Shown in pieces: positions 36,265 through 46,277 of a stretch of 64,000 nucleotides of DNA; position 1 is the first letter of the stretch, and each line of letters starts with the position of its first letter. The notes beneath the pieces were generated by a model that did not search any database, was not told where the DNA came from, and worked only from the letters and a program-made list of their open reading frames with translations. Both the position numbers and the translations under genes were made by a program. The DNA lies in contig BGKB01000072.1 in NCBI GenBank assembly GCA_003116975.1, positions 162,577-226,576 of the forward strand. The letters are read 5' to 3'. The stretch comes from Aurantiochytrium sp. KH105. Taxonomy: Eukaryota; Sar; Bigyra; Thraustochytrida; Thraustochytriidae.

Positions 36265-37543
36265 TAATGACAAGAGAGAGAGAAAGAGAGATAGAGACGT
36301 GCCGTCGATGGCGCGACTTCATGCAAAGAGTATACTAACCCCGTTAAAACCTCCGAGTCTGGACTGTGCTTTTCTCATCGCTTGCTGCTGGTTGTGACTG
36401 CCGCCCGTGCGGGATCGTGGCGTGTGGCATGCCTTAGCTGACACAGACAGTGAGTAAGGAAAAAAGCGTGGTGAAGGAAAGATGCCATTCCTTCCTTCCT
36501 TCCTTCCTTCCTCTCACGATGAAGCAGCCAGTCAGTGAGTTGTTCACCGACCCTGGCGACTGAGCCCCAGCCCCCCTCCCCCATTGCTTCGATCCTAATC
36601 ACGTTGCAAGACGCTTCCATTCATTCATTCATTCATCCATCCATCCATTTATCCATCCATTTGGTCACCCCAGGCGTGGGTCCTGCAACCACGTCTAAGA
36701 ATACAGCAAGAGCGCCGCCATTTAGCGCGCTGTCTGATGATCATCTGCACAGCAACACCCTCACACTCATCGAGATTTCGATGATCTTTTGCCCCGCATC
36801 GTAGTCTCACGCCATTCCTACGATCCCCACCCACCTCCCTGCCTGCCCCTGCGCTGGCAGCTGCCTGCCTGAAAGTGATTCCTGCCCTGGTCTCGACGAT
36901 CCTTGCCTCCTGAGCCCGCGAATCTCCTTCTCGCGGCAGGCTCAGAGACGTGCTCGACGTCGGTGACGGCCATGAAGATGGCGCCTTTCTCCACCTTGGT
37001 GCTTGCCTGCTTGCTTGCTAACTACTTGCTTGTGCTTGGCACGTCTGCGGACTGCCAAATGCCAGATAGCGCAGGCCATTGACCGAACCCGATCCAACAG
37101 CCGCACACGCCGCCGCCAGACCCTGCGGGGCGTCTTCGGCGCGCCCGCGCTGCCGCGCTGCTTGCGCAGATCCCGCCCCGCCCCCGCCGCGCGCGCGGGT
37201 GCCGAGAGCGCGCGTGCGCCGGCACACAGCGCGTACGCGGCGCGCCCGAACCCCATGGGGGCCGCCATGCCGAACCCGCGCGGCCTCGTCTCGGCGCCGC
37301 GAAGAAGGAGGACGTCTCGCACACCGCGGCTTCCACGGCGCCCGGGTTCGGCTGCGCCCGCCAACGGACGGCCTGCCTCGCGCGGCGCAGCCAGGACCTA
37401 GCGGACGAGCCTCGCCGGCAGGCGCGAGACGGCTGTGCAGAACTCCAAGGGCAGGGCAGAGCAGGGCAGGGCAAAACGCTATCGCAGCTTTCTCGAGCCT
37501 TGGTCGCGACGAGGCGAAGGGAGGCGAGCCCTGAGGCGCCAGG
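36265..37543. other. Intergenic between CDF paralogs 1 and 2
   Basis: Contains CTTCCTTCCTTCCTTC (about 36491-36511), ATTCATTCATTC/ATCCATCCATCC blocks (about 36617-36660) and a GC-rich leader before 37544. No supported gene. Confidence 0.45.
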
Positions 37544-38470
37544 ATGCTCGCGGAGCAGCCCCAGTATGAGCAAGGGCCGCAGCAGACGCAGGCTTGCCCG
37601 AAAAATGGTGGCGACGACGGCGACAGACGGCCTGAGATGAGCGCGACGAGCGGCGATCTCGAAGAAGTCATCGTGGAGGCCGTGGAATTTCCTCAAGACA
37701 CGGGGAGATGCCCGCCATCGGGATCCGACAAGGAGTGCAAGTCGAATGACGAGGCCGCTGTGCATCGTGTCAACATGTTCTTGCTTTTGCTGGTCTGTAT
37801 TCTTTTTGGAGGATTTGCTATTGCGCAAATGATCTTTGCCATCGCGGGCAACAGTCTCTCGCTTATCGGAGACTCGTCGTGCATGATTGTCGATGCAGTG
37901 ACATATGGCTTGAACATGATTGCTGAACGGCTCAAGGTGCGCGGCGTGACAGAGCGCACGCGTCTCCGTCTGGAGCTTTTCATCCCCGTTGTGAGCATGT
38001 GTGGCCTTATCGCCACAAGCATATATATCATCGATGATGCTTCCGCAACGATTTCTGCAGGCCCTCTGGCTGACGAGTCAACAGACGATATCATCATGAT
38101 TATCTTTAGCAGCATTAATCTGGGCATCGATGTGGTGAGCATGTTCTTCTTTGTGCGTGCTAGGGGCTGCTGCGGCTTTCGCACGGTCGATGAAGTGACT
38201 CCGCCTGACGCGGAGCCTAGCTCGATTCGAAACCGTAGCAACATGAACATGTGCTCTGCTTACACGCACGTCACGGCAGACACGATGCGCAGCTCTGCTG
38301 TGGTTGTCGCTGCCATCGTTTCCATCAAAGGTGAAAATGTCCATGCGGGCATTGCCGATGCTTGGGCTGCCGTTGCGGTCTCGATCATCATCTTTTTGTC
38401 CATGATTCCTCTTGTGCGCGGCATGGTGCAAAAGACCCGTCAACTTCGTAAGCTCGACACTCAGTCATAG
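37544..38470 (+). CDS. Cation diffusion facilitator (CDF) family transporter, paralog 2
   Basis: 308 residues with a ~75-residue acidic cytoplasmic N-terminus, then six membrane segments. TM2 is SLSLIGDSSCMIVD: the metal-site His/Asp position is Cys. TM5 is MCSAYTHVTADTMRS with H-x-x-x-D intact. The TM4-TM5 loop is shorter than in paralog 1 and lacks the acid-rich insert. Ends shortly after TM6 (RGMVQKTRQLRK), with no cytoplasmic C-terminal domain. Located between the other two copies on the same strand. Confidence 0.88.
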   Translation: MLAEQPQYEQGPQQTQACPKNGGDDGDRRPEMSATSGDLEEVIVEAVEFPQDTGRCPPSGSDKECKSNDEAAVHRVNMFLLLLVCILFGGFAIAQMIFAIAGNSLSLIGDSSCMIVDAVTYGLNMIAERLKVRGVTERTRLRLELFIPVVSMCGLIATSIYIIDDASATISAGPLADESTDDIIMIIFSSINLGIDVVSMFFFVRARGCCGFRTVDEVTPPDAEPSSIRNRSNMNMCSAYTHVTADTMRSSAVVVAAIVSIKGENVHAGIADAWAAVAVSIIIFLSMIPLVRGMVQKTRQLRKLDTQS

Positions 38471-39129
38471 GATGGACTTCTTTCTTACTCTTATTTTCAC
38501 TTTTGCTTTTTACTTTACATATACCCTTTTGCAGCCGACCAAGCATTTCGGCAACATTTGCATTCCTTTCGCTCTGACATGGTCATGCCACTCACTGTCC
38601 CCACCCGATTACAATCGATCAATCATTCATGGATGGCCATCGAACGCACTCATTCTGCCAGTAGGCTGAACGAACGACAGTTCCTCCATCGATGCAGCCA
38701 CGCTTCTTTCTGCACCTTTGATGCATAGCTCGCCCGAACCGGGACCTTTGGCTACGTATAGATGGATGCGGCCGCCGCGGTGATTTTTTGCACATAGCTG
38801 CCCCCGCGCTGAAAAGTGCGCGCGCCGCCATTCTTTTCAAGCTTGACGCAGGAGTTCAGCCTGTGAACCACGTGGTCAACTTGGAAGTGCTTCCCCCGGC
38901 CGCGGCTGCTGCCTGGCGGCCATGCCGACAGCAAGAGGGCCCGCCCACCTCGCCGGTCACAGGCATCACAGTAGGGAATGGCTAGGCTGGCACTAACGAA
39001 GGCAGGCAAACTGCCTGCCGCCAATGCCGGGAACTTGATGAAGGGAAGCTCAAGTGTTCTCGTACATTATGATCGCAAAATGTTCCATCGCACTTCGCTG
39101 CAAGGCTGCAGCAAAACACGAACGTCGCG
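38471..39129. other. Intergenic between CDF paralogs 2 and 3
   Basis: T-rich 3' flank after 38470 and a GC-rich section (about 38760-38960). No gene supported. Confidence 0.4.
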
Positions 39130-40068
39130 ATGCTCGTTCACGAGGTAGACCAAGACGAGGGGGAAAAGGGCGATGGTCGTGACGCGAGGCCTGAGACGGT
39201 CGACCTTGAAGGCTCGGACTCTTCTTCAAAGGCGCCCACAAAGCTACACCACGCCTCTTCGTCCCCGTCGCCAACTTCATCACCACCAACTCCAGCGTTT
39301 CAAGTCGATGACTGCGATGATGCGCCGCCGCCACATGAGCGCAACATGAAGCTGCTCGCCCTCGAACTTGTCCTGTTCGGGTGCTTTGCGGCCGCTCAGC
39401 TCGCCATGTCTCTTGCAGGCGACAGTCTGTCGCTTCTTGGTGACGCGGCGTGTATGGTTGTCGACACAGCCACGTATGGCATGAATCTAGTTGCCGAGAA
39501 TTGCAAACGTCGCGGCATCCGCGAGCGCACAAGATTCCGATTGGAATTCTATATTCCTCTCGTGAGTGTGGCCGGCCTCGTGGCAACTAGCATTTATATT
39601 ATTGATCAGGCTGTAGAGGTCATTTCCGCACAAATTCCTTCTGGGCCCACCGACGACAAAGTGATGCTCATCTTTAGTAGCGTCAATCTAGGTATTGACG
39701 CGCTGAGTGTCTTCTGTTTTGTCCGCATCAAGGGATTTTTAGGATTTGAGACTGTCGATCGCGACGACGACGACGACGAGAATACAAAGGGAGGCAAGGC
39801 TGAACAGTCCAACACCAACATGTGCTCGGCGTACACGCACGTACTCGCTGACACAATGCGCAGCGTCGCTGTGATCGTCGCGGCCGTGGTATCCATGACT
39901 GTATCTGGCGTCGACGGTGGGCTCGCCGATGCCTGGGCTGCCGTCGTTGTGGCGGCCATCATCTTTGCCACGCTCATTCCACTTTTGCGCGGAATCGTTC
40001 AAAAGTACAACCAATTGCAGCACTATGTCGAGCATACTGGCAACACAGCAAACGAAAACAAGGAATAG
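39130..40068 (+). CDS. Cation diffusion facilitator (CDF) family transporter, paralog 3
   Basis: 312 residues: a ~70-residue disordered N-terminus (DSSSKAPTK, then PSPTSSPPTP), six membrane segments, SLSLLGDAACMVVD in TM2 (Cys at the metal position, as in paralog 2), MCSAYTHVLADTMRS in TM5. The TM4-TM5 loop has a short DDDDDE acidic stretch. No C-terminal cytoplasmic domain beyond about 30 polar residues. Closer in motif detail to paralog 2 at the TM2 site. Confidence 0.88.
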   Translation: MLVHEVDQDEGEKGDGRDARPETVDLEGSDSSSKAPTKLHHASSSPSPTSSPPTPAFQVDDCDDAPPPHERNMKLLALELVLFGCFAAAQLAMSLAGDSLSLLGDAACMVVDTATYGMNLVAENCKRRGIRERTRFRLEFYIPLVSVAGLVATSIYIIDQAVEVISAQIPSGPTDDKVMLIFSSVNLGIDALSVFCFVRIKGFLGFETVDRDDDDDENTKGGKAEQSNTNMCSAYTHVLADTMRSVAVIVAAVVSMTVSGVDGGLADAWAAVVVAAIIFATLIPLLRGIVQKYNQLQHYVEHTGNTANENKE

Positions 40069-40740
40069 CGGCTCGAGGTGTCATGGTCCGGTACGACTAT
40101 TACCTTCACCGTCCCTGAGCTCGACACGCAAGTCATTGCAAGGTCTGGGTTGTGTGGCAGAATCAGAGAAGAACTTCGGAACCGAAAAATAGACGCGGGC
40201 GTCAATGGCATGTCAAAGCAGGAAAATGTGGATGTGGCGGGAGAAAATAAGACATTGAAAGGTTAGGAGAGAAAGAAAGTGCTTGTCGAAGTATTGCAAA
40301 TTCTGTGCAGGATCAGCAGCCGTCGCCTTGGTGATAGCGTTCCGGAAACGGGTCTGGCGAGTGTCCCCGCTGTCCCTCATCACAAAGTTCTGGGTCAGGC
40401 CACCTGGATCGTTCTCACGGAGAGTGACACCGAGTACATGCACCGCAATGAAAGTCTCGCGCGTCTTGTCTACCACGGACTTTAGGTACCTGCTAGGATC
40501 ACCGTCACAGAGCCTGATTTAGAACTTTTAAAATCTCTGGTTGAACTAACATTTCTTCGTAACTTATATCAATGTCATACTCCGTGTCTACTTCACATGA
40601 ATCGTATTATTGATCCAAGCAAAAGAAAGGTAAAAAAGAAAGAAATGAAAAACAAAAACAAAACAGTGATCGATCGATTGGTGACTCGATTGATCATTCG
40701 CTCGATCGTTTCTTCGTCCGTTGGTCGACAACTTATTGAC
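40069..40740. other. Convergent intergenic region with orphan coding-like segments
   Basis: Short open segments occur on both strands, notably plus 40078-40266 and minus 40213-40476. About 35 bases near 40090 (GGTACGACTATTACC...) resemble about 33 bases near 40487 (GGTACCTGCTAGGAT...). This could be a degraded gene or duplicated 3' sequence. Confidence 0.35.
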
Positions 40741-41568
40741 CTAGGCCATGGCGATTCCATCGTCCTCCTCCCCCTTGCTGCGCAAAAATTGCAATGCAGG
40801 CTCGCGCTCAGCAGCGTAGATCGCAGCCCCCGCCGCGTTCGCGAACATGAAAAAGGTGCCCACGCCAAAGGGGATCGTCTCGAGAAACATTGAGGTCGTG
40901 CCAAAGGATGTGTAAAAGGCGTGACGACGTACGATGCGGTGCTGATCATGATAGTTGGTGATGCCGTGCAGCATAAAGTAGTCCTCGTGCAACGACCACG
41001 CGTAAAAGTTGCCATTGATGAGTGACCAGACCCACTGACCCAAAAGCGGGACAATGTTGAGCGGCGATGTGACAATGAGGAGAGTGATGCGTAGGACAAG
41101 CAGATAGTTGCAGCCCGAGCAGCATGGACAGCAGCGCTCGCGGCGCTGCTGGCTCATGGACGCCTCTGTGGACTTGCGCATGTCGTACGTCTTGTCAAAG
41201 ACGCGCTGCTGGAGATCAGCAAAGATCGCAACAAAGACGATCGTCACGATGAGCGCCGTCTCGGCAATGGTCACGATGAACGAGACGAACCAAGACCACG
41301 GCATACTCATCCGCGTCCCGTTGTGCATTGCGTGTGCCTGCGCAGGGAACACGGTGGCCATGAGCACGATGAAGATGACAATCGACGAGATCACCGCCAT
41401 AATGATGGGACAAATGATCATTCTCCAAAGCGACGGCGTCTTGAGCATGGCTGTCATGCCGCGCATCGAGTACGTCGTGTTCCAAATCGTCGAAAATGCA
41501 GCCGTGCGGTCCGTCGTCCCGGGCGCGAACCCTCTCGCAGCCGTAGCGGCAGCCGCTGCGCTGTTCAT
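40741..41568 (-). CDS. EI24/Rrt8-like multi-pass membrane protein
   Basis: 275 residues from the ATG at 41568. Hydrophobic segments: about 45-68 (ICPIIMAVISSIVIFIVLMA), 88-112, 157-185 and 235-255. The middle carries SPLNIVPLLGQWVWSLINGN followed by A-W-S-L-H-E-D-Y-F, and further on FLETIPFGVGTFFMFANAAG. These match the EI24/CysZ-like group that includes fungal Rrt8/Lds proteins. Members are linked to lipid droplets or ER; function here is unknown. Two Cys pairs (RCCPCCSGC) sit on a cytoplasmic-looking loop. The upstream frame extension is Arg-rich leader. Confidence 0.8.
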   Translation of the reverse strand: MNSAAAAATAARGFAPGTTDRTAAFSTIWNTTYSMRGMTAMLKTPSLWRMIICPIIMAVISSIVIFIVLMATVFPAQAHAMHNGTRMSMPWSWFVSFIVTIAETALIVTIVFVAIFADLQQRVFDKTYDMRKSTEASMSQQRRERCCPCCSGCNYLLVLRITLLIVTSPLNIVPLLGQWVWSLINGNFYAWSLHEDYFMLHGITNYHDQHRIVRRHAFYTSFGTTSMFLETIPFGVGTFFMFANAAGAAIYAAEREPALQFLRSKGEEDDGIAMA

Positions 41569-43075
41569 CTTTCCAAGAGGCTCAGCTCCGCTCCTCGCTG
41601 GACCTCCCGGAGACCCTTCTCGCTCGCTCGCTCGCTCGTTCCCGCGTCGTCGCGCGGACCGCAAGCTCTTGCTCGCTCTCCGTCTGCCGCTGTACGCAGG
41701 CTCGCGCTGCGCCGCGACCCCCCTCGCGCGCAAGGCGGCCAGACTTTGGGTTCCGGACTTGCCAAGCTCTCTCTCTCCCTCGCCGTGTGCGAGGCCTAGT
41801 AGTACTACGCCCCCAGGTTACTCGTAGGCAAACAAGGAGCTGTCGAAAGCACGGGTTGGCTGCTGTTGGTCGGTCAGCTTGCGAGCCCCGAACTCCAGAG
41901 ACCCCGAACGCGGAGTTCGACGCCGCAACGGCGAACGACAGGTCGGCTATCGCGCCGCGACTTGCCGCGCCGCATGCAGCAGATGCGAGCGAAAGCGATG
42001 GTTGTGTCATTGATATAGGGTTTGCGCAATGCGGTCGGTGGTGGTGGTGGTGAGAGAGAACAAGCGAGTGAGTGATCTCTCCATAAGATGTGTGGACCAT
42101 CATCTCCTCTGGCCTAATGCGGCGATGATACCCCTTGCTGGACGGCTTTGATGCGGAGAGTCAAGGCGTTGCTGGATTGTTTGAGAAGTATTGCTTTGCA
42201 AAAGCTCCCCGTGGCCGTGGAAACAGCTTTGTTTGTGTGCATTGCATCGTGTAGAACCTTGACCGTCTTGCACTTGAAGGCGCATGGACTTTTCACTCTT
42301 TGTCGAGCATGTCTCTTGTTTCGTGAGAGCTGGCGCAGTGGCGTCATAGACCTGTCTGTCTCTTTGGTGCAATAGCTGTCAATCTGACTCTTGCACCACA
42401 TTTCGCTTCTCATGAAAATATACACCTTGCCTCTCCGTGGAGTGTGGACGAATGGCGCGAACTGTGCTAAGAATGAATGCCTTCAAAGCATTCGCTTTCT
42501 TTGCCTCCAACTCGATTGAAAGAACTCATGACTGACATTGCCATTTCTCTGCCCCATTCATTGCAAGTCAAGTCAAGTCAAGTCAGAACACCACGTTCTC
42601 TCGCAAGCCCAAGTCTCCATCCATTGCTTCCGCAAGCTCTTCCTGTGTCTGTGTGCTGCACGAGGCATACTACGTACACGAGCCTCGCCTGTCGCCACCG
42701 CGGCACTGCACTGGCACTGGCAGCACATGCGCGTCTCACCGGTCATTTCTCGCATCATCATCCCGCTGGCCGGGTCCTGCTTCGGGTCGTAGCAGTAGAG
42801 GTAGTAAGCGGCTAGCAGCCAAGCCGCAGCAAAAGTGCGAGCGCGGCACGGGCCTCGGTCGAGGACCGCGGCGCGCGGCAGACGGGCGTCGCGTGCCGCG
42901 GCCAGACCCGAGTCGAGTCGCCGCGAGGGAGTGCGTCGCGCAGGGCCCTCCGGCGTGCCTGCGTGCGCTGGCCGCCTGCCTGCCTGCCTGCCCGCCCGCC
43001 CGCCTGCCTGCCGGCCTGCCGAGGAGGAGCGAGCTGGGGAAGTGGCACTTGCTTCGCGACCGGCCGCTGGCGAAG
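41569..43075. other. Divergent intergenic region
   Basis: Promoter space between the EI24-like gene (minus) and the BTB-GTPase gene (plus). Holds CGCTCGCTCGCTCGCTCGTT (about 41620-41640), GGTGGTGGTGG (about 42040-42052), an AAGTCAAGTCAAGTC block (about 42567-42582), and GCCTGCCTGCCTGCCCGCCC (about 42975-43015). No supported gene. Confidence 0.45.
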
Positions 43076-45364
43076 ATGGCGGACGCCGTCGCGGTCGCGG
43101 CCTCGGACGCCACGGCGCAGCGGGAGACCGCCGCAGTGGACGTCGCGGGCTTTAGCGGCAAGGCCAATGCGGAGGCCGCGAAGCTTGTTGAGAAAGACGT
43201 CGGCATCGAGGTCCCCGAGCGCGGGGGCCTCAGCAAGCCGGCCCAGCCTCTCAACGACAAGAACGGCAAGGGCGAGAAGAACGATTCCCACGAACCTAGC
43301 AAAGACGATGCCGCCGCAGCGCTGCTCGCGCAGTTTCGCGAGACCGCGGCCGAGGAATGGGACGTGGCTGTGGACCCATCCGAGATTGAACTCTCTACCA
43401 AAACCCTCGACTCGGAGGCGGTTCTGGAGCGCTTCCGCGAAGCCGTCGCGAGCGAGAATGGCCTCACTGGTGAGGACGCTCAGGATGAAGACTGGGGAGA
43501 CATTGAGCTTTCTGAAAAGACCATCGAGCTCAACTCGGGAAAGACTACTCTCATGTCTTCTGACGTTCCGGGACTGGACGAAGATGATAAAGACGAGGCC
43601 GACTGGGACGCTGAGAGCGCTGACTTCGCCAACAAGGAATCGAGCAGCGAAAGCGACATCAAACAAATCGCTCTTCGACCCACCGAGCCCCCTGCTGCGC
43701 TCGCCGACACAGAGAACCAAAAGACCGCAGGCAACTCACAAAGCACCACTAGCCCGCTATCCAGCATCAAGCGCAAGCTTGAAAACAACGTGGAAAAGGT
43801 CATTCACTTTAACATTGGAGGCAAGATGATCGCGTCGACAATGGAGACCATCGGTCGTGTGGATTGGTTGCTCGCAGCATACGCGCGAGGCGAAGAGACT
43901 TGTCTTCGTGACAAGGATGGCCATATGTTTGTGGACCAGAATCCTGAATTTGCACAAGTCTGCATGCGCATCTTGCGATCTTCGCGCAAGGACCTCATCG
44001 AGGCTACACGAGCGACACTTCCCAAGATTCCCGACTATGGTTCCGAGGCTTTCCAGGAAATGCTAGATTCCGCGCGCCATCTTCGCTTCGAGCCCGTCTT
44101 GGTTGTTTTGCGCGAGGAAGCTCTGGCAAATGTAGACCAGGACACTGCGAACGTGGTCCGCGCTCTTGAGGCAGAAAAGGAAAGCCTCCTCAAGAAAATG
44201 AGCAAAGCTGGCAAAATGAAAGAAAAGATGCGCATCGAGGTGCGTCGTATCGAGCTCGAAATCAGCAAAGCGCTCATCCTCAACAAAGACCGCAAGAGTC
44301 ACTGGAGCGACCCTGCGCATGCCCCCGAGCTCAGCTTCAATCTAATCATCGTCGGCAACAGCGGCGCAGGCAAGTCTTCGACGATGCAAACCATTCTCAA
44401 CTCTGCAGACGTGTGCAAGGTGTCGGGTGGCCAAGCTCAGGGTACTAGAGGAACTTATCTTCGCGATGGCCGCGTAGATGGACACCTCATGTCGTACATT
44501 GACACGCAGGGCCTTGGCGCGGATACATGTGTCACGGATGTCGAGCTTCTCGAGCAGATTATGCTGTCCACCAACGCCATCAACCGCATGCAGGTGATTA
44601 GTAACGTGCTCATGGCCATGGACCTGCGCGAACGCGCCACGCCCGCCATCGTAGGGAACTACCTCACCTTTACAGAACTCTTTCAAGAGCTGCAGAGTAC
44701 GTGTTTTCTGTGCTTCACCAAGTGGAACTCGAACAACGTCATGGCAGAGTGGAACAAGCCACTGTACAAGTGGCGACGAAGGTGGAGAAAAGCGAGTTCG
44801 ATCGAGGAAATCACAGAGGAACCGCCCTCGTACGCTGAGCTTTACGAGGCGTACACAGTGTACTTAACAGATGCACTCGCAGGCGATAGCGAGGATACGG
44901 CTTTTGCCAAGCTTGTCTCAGTCTTGGCCTTTTTCGACTCGCGCATCGTGTGGGCTTTCAATCTCGACGCCGAGCAGCAGGAACAACGCGCAGAGGGCAC
45001 ACTCGAGCCCTATATTGAGGTCATGTACCGCTATTACCGCACGGAAGCCATTGGTGTGCTCGAAAAGGGTCGTCACGTCGTTCCTACTGTGGAGATGCAA
45101 TTCTTGCGCCACGATCGCGACACGCTCAAGAAGCTGGCCTTTGATCTCATCCAGCATCGCAATGAACACCTTGGTTTGCTCGAGGATGCCGCGCGCGACC
45201 GTCAGCGACGACAGCGTCTGGGACGCATCTTGACAGAAATGTCCAAGAAGGTGACACACAAGCTTGCTCGACGGAATTATAGCGACAGCGAGTACGTCCA
45301 GCAGGTCGCTGGGGTCGTTGGCGTGGCGCGCAAGACTATGAGCTTTGGATGTTCTCTGTCGTAG
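43076..45364 (+). CDS. BTB/T1-domain protein fused to a GIMAP-like P-loop GTPase
   Basis: 762 residues from the ATG at 43076 (the frame is open upstream, but that is GC-rich leader). N-terminal ~235 residues are acidic and disordered with a repeated ELS-x-K-T motif. Residues about 240-330 resemble a KCTD/potassium-channel T1 BTB: VIHFNIGGKMIASTMETI, then W-L-L-A-A-Y and a D-G-H-M-F-V-D-Q-N-P stretch. A coiled coil spans about 355-405. From about 420 a GTPase follows: NLIIVGNSGAGKSST (P-loop), YIDTQGLGAD (D-x-x-G switch) and CFTKWNSN where the base-specificity motif would be. The AIG1/GIMAP-type septin-related GTPase group fits best. The C-terminal ~250 residues are helical with a basic end. 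Substrate-adaptor plus GTPase function is inferred. Confidence 0.85.
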   Translation: MADAVAVAASDATAQRETAAVDVAGFSGKANAEAAKLVEKDVGIEVPERGGLSKPAQPLNDKNGKGEKNDSHEPSKDDAAAALLAQFRETAAEEWDVAVDPSEIELSTKTLDSEAVLERFREAVASENGLTGEDAQDEDWGDIELSEKTIELNSGKTTLMSSDVPGLDEDDKDEADWDAESADFANKESSSESDIKQIALRPTEPPAALADTENQKTAGNSQSTTSPLSSIKRKLENNVEKVIHFNIGGKMIASTMETIGRVDWLLAAYARGEETCLRDKDGHMFVDQNPEFAQVCMRILRSSRKDLIEATRATLPKIPDYGSEAFQEMLDSARHLRFEPVLVVLREEALANVDQDTANVVRALEAEKESLLKKMSKAGKMKEKMRIEVRRIELEISKALILNKDRKSHWSDPAHAPELSFNLIIVGNSGAGKSSTMQTILNSADVCKVSGGQAQGTRGTYLRDGRVDGHLMSYIDTQGLGADTCVTDVELLEQIMLSTNAINRMQVISNVLMAMDLRERATPAIVGNYLTFTELFQELQSTCFLCFTKWNSNNVMAEWNKPLYKWRRRWRKASSIEEITEEPPSYAELYEAYTVYLTDALAGDSEDTAFAKLVSVLAFFDSRIVWAFNLDAEQQEQRAEGTLEPYIEVMYRYYRTEAIGVLEKGRHVVPTVEMQFLRHDRDTLKKLAFDLIQHRNEHLGLLEDAARDRQRRQRLGRILTEMSKKVTHKLARRNYSDSEYVQQVAGVVGVARKTMSFGCSLS

Positions 45365-45530
45365 AGAGGAAAGGGAGAAAGGAAAGGATGGGAGATGCAG
45401 CGTTGCTGCCATTCCACGTGTCTTCCTTCTTCGTTGATAATTATGTTTTGTTTTCGAATTCCGTATTGCATTGTTGCGTCATTTTGGTTCTTCTTTAGGT
45501 CCAAGGCAGAAAAGGGGAAAATATTCCATG
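45365..45530. other. Short convergent intergenic region
   Basis: AT-richer gap between convergent genes; likely both 3' UTRs. Confidence 0.4.
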
Positions 45531-46277
45531 TTACATGAGGTTAAGCTGTATAGAAGGAAACTCGTAGGCTGGGACGCCGTCTTTTGTCTGCTTGTCGACC
45601 CAGGTCATGCCCTGTGCTTGGAGAGCGTCCAGGACGCGTGCAGCCCGTTCCTGCGACCAACCGAGATCGCGCTGCACTACGGGTATGGAAAGAACACCAG
45701 CGTGCGTTTGCGCAGCCTCAAGAACGGTCGTATGGTCCGGAGAGAGCTCCATCGGCACGGAGACGAGCATTTGGCGCGGCCCCACCTTGACCGTGCGAAG
45801 ACCGTTGCCAAGGGGCTCGAGCGAGGCGATGGCGCGCTGGACGTCCTCTTCGGAGATCTGTTGCGTCTCGCGGCCGGCCCGCTGCCTGATTTTTCGTAGG
45901 TATTGGAGCAGGTCTTCAAACTGGATGATGCCGCCATTGGCGTCGCGCGTGGCGAGGCAAACGTGAATGATCTGCACGCCGAGCTCGTAAAAGAAGCTTC
46001 CGACGCCAAGGACCTCGGCCCAGAAGCCCTTGTTGCTGGCGAGTGGGTCAACGCCGACCTTGCTGCACATGTTTTGGAATTTGTTGCGGAACTCGGGGTC
46101 CTTGTTGATCTGCTTCTTGTGCTTGACGGCAAAGTTTTCCAGCTCCCTCTTGAAGGCGGCCATTTGCGTTTGAAAGTGCTCCAAGTTGGCGCGGTTCAGC
46201 TCCGCGCCCTTGCCTTGGTACGCATCGCGCTCCTTGCGGGCGCGCACCGCGCGCGCCACGCCTACGTTGCGCCGCAT
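45531..46277 (-). CDS. SNF8: ESCRT-II subunit SNF8/VPS22
   Basis: 248 residues, the usual SNF8 length. It begins MRRNVGVARAV like homologs, continues with an N-terminal helical region, then the strongly conserved block EFRNKFQNMCSKVGVDPLAS, N-K-G-F-W-A-E-V-L-G-V-G, FFYELGVQIIHVCLATRDANGG, and two winged-helix domains (VQRAIASLEPLG; SQERAARVLDALQAQGMTWVD). SNF8, with VPS25 and VPS36, forms ESCRT-II, sorting ubiquitinated cargo into multivesicular bodies. Complete and intron-free; no oddities. Confidence 0.96.
   Translation of the reverse strand: MRRNVGVARAVRARKERDAYQGKGAELNRANLEHFQTQMAAFKRELENFAVKHKKQINKDPEFRNKFQNMCSKVGVDPLASNKGFWAEVLGVGSFFYELGVQIIHVCLATRDANGGIIQFEDLLQYLRKIRQRAGRETQQISEEDVQRAIASLEPLGNGLRTVKVGPRQMLVSVPMELSPDHTTVLEAAQTHAGVLSIPVVQRDLGWSQERAARVLDALQAQGMTWVDKQTKDGVPAYEFPSIQLNLM

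Noticed and set aside
42653-43075. N-terminal extension of the BTB-GTPase gene
   Set aside because: Cys/Pro/Leu repeats from GCCTGCCTGCC DNA; ATG at 43076 begins typical coding sequence.
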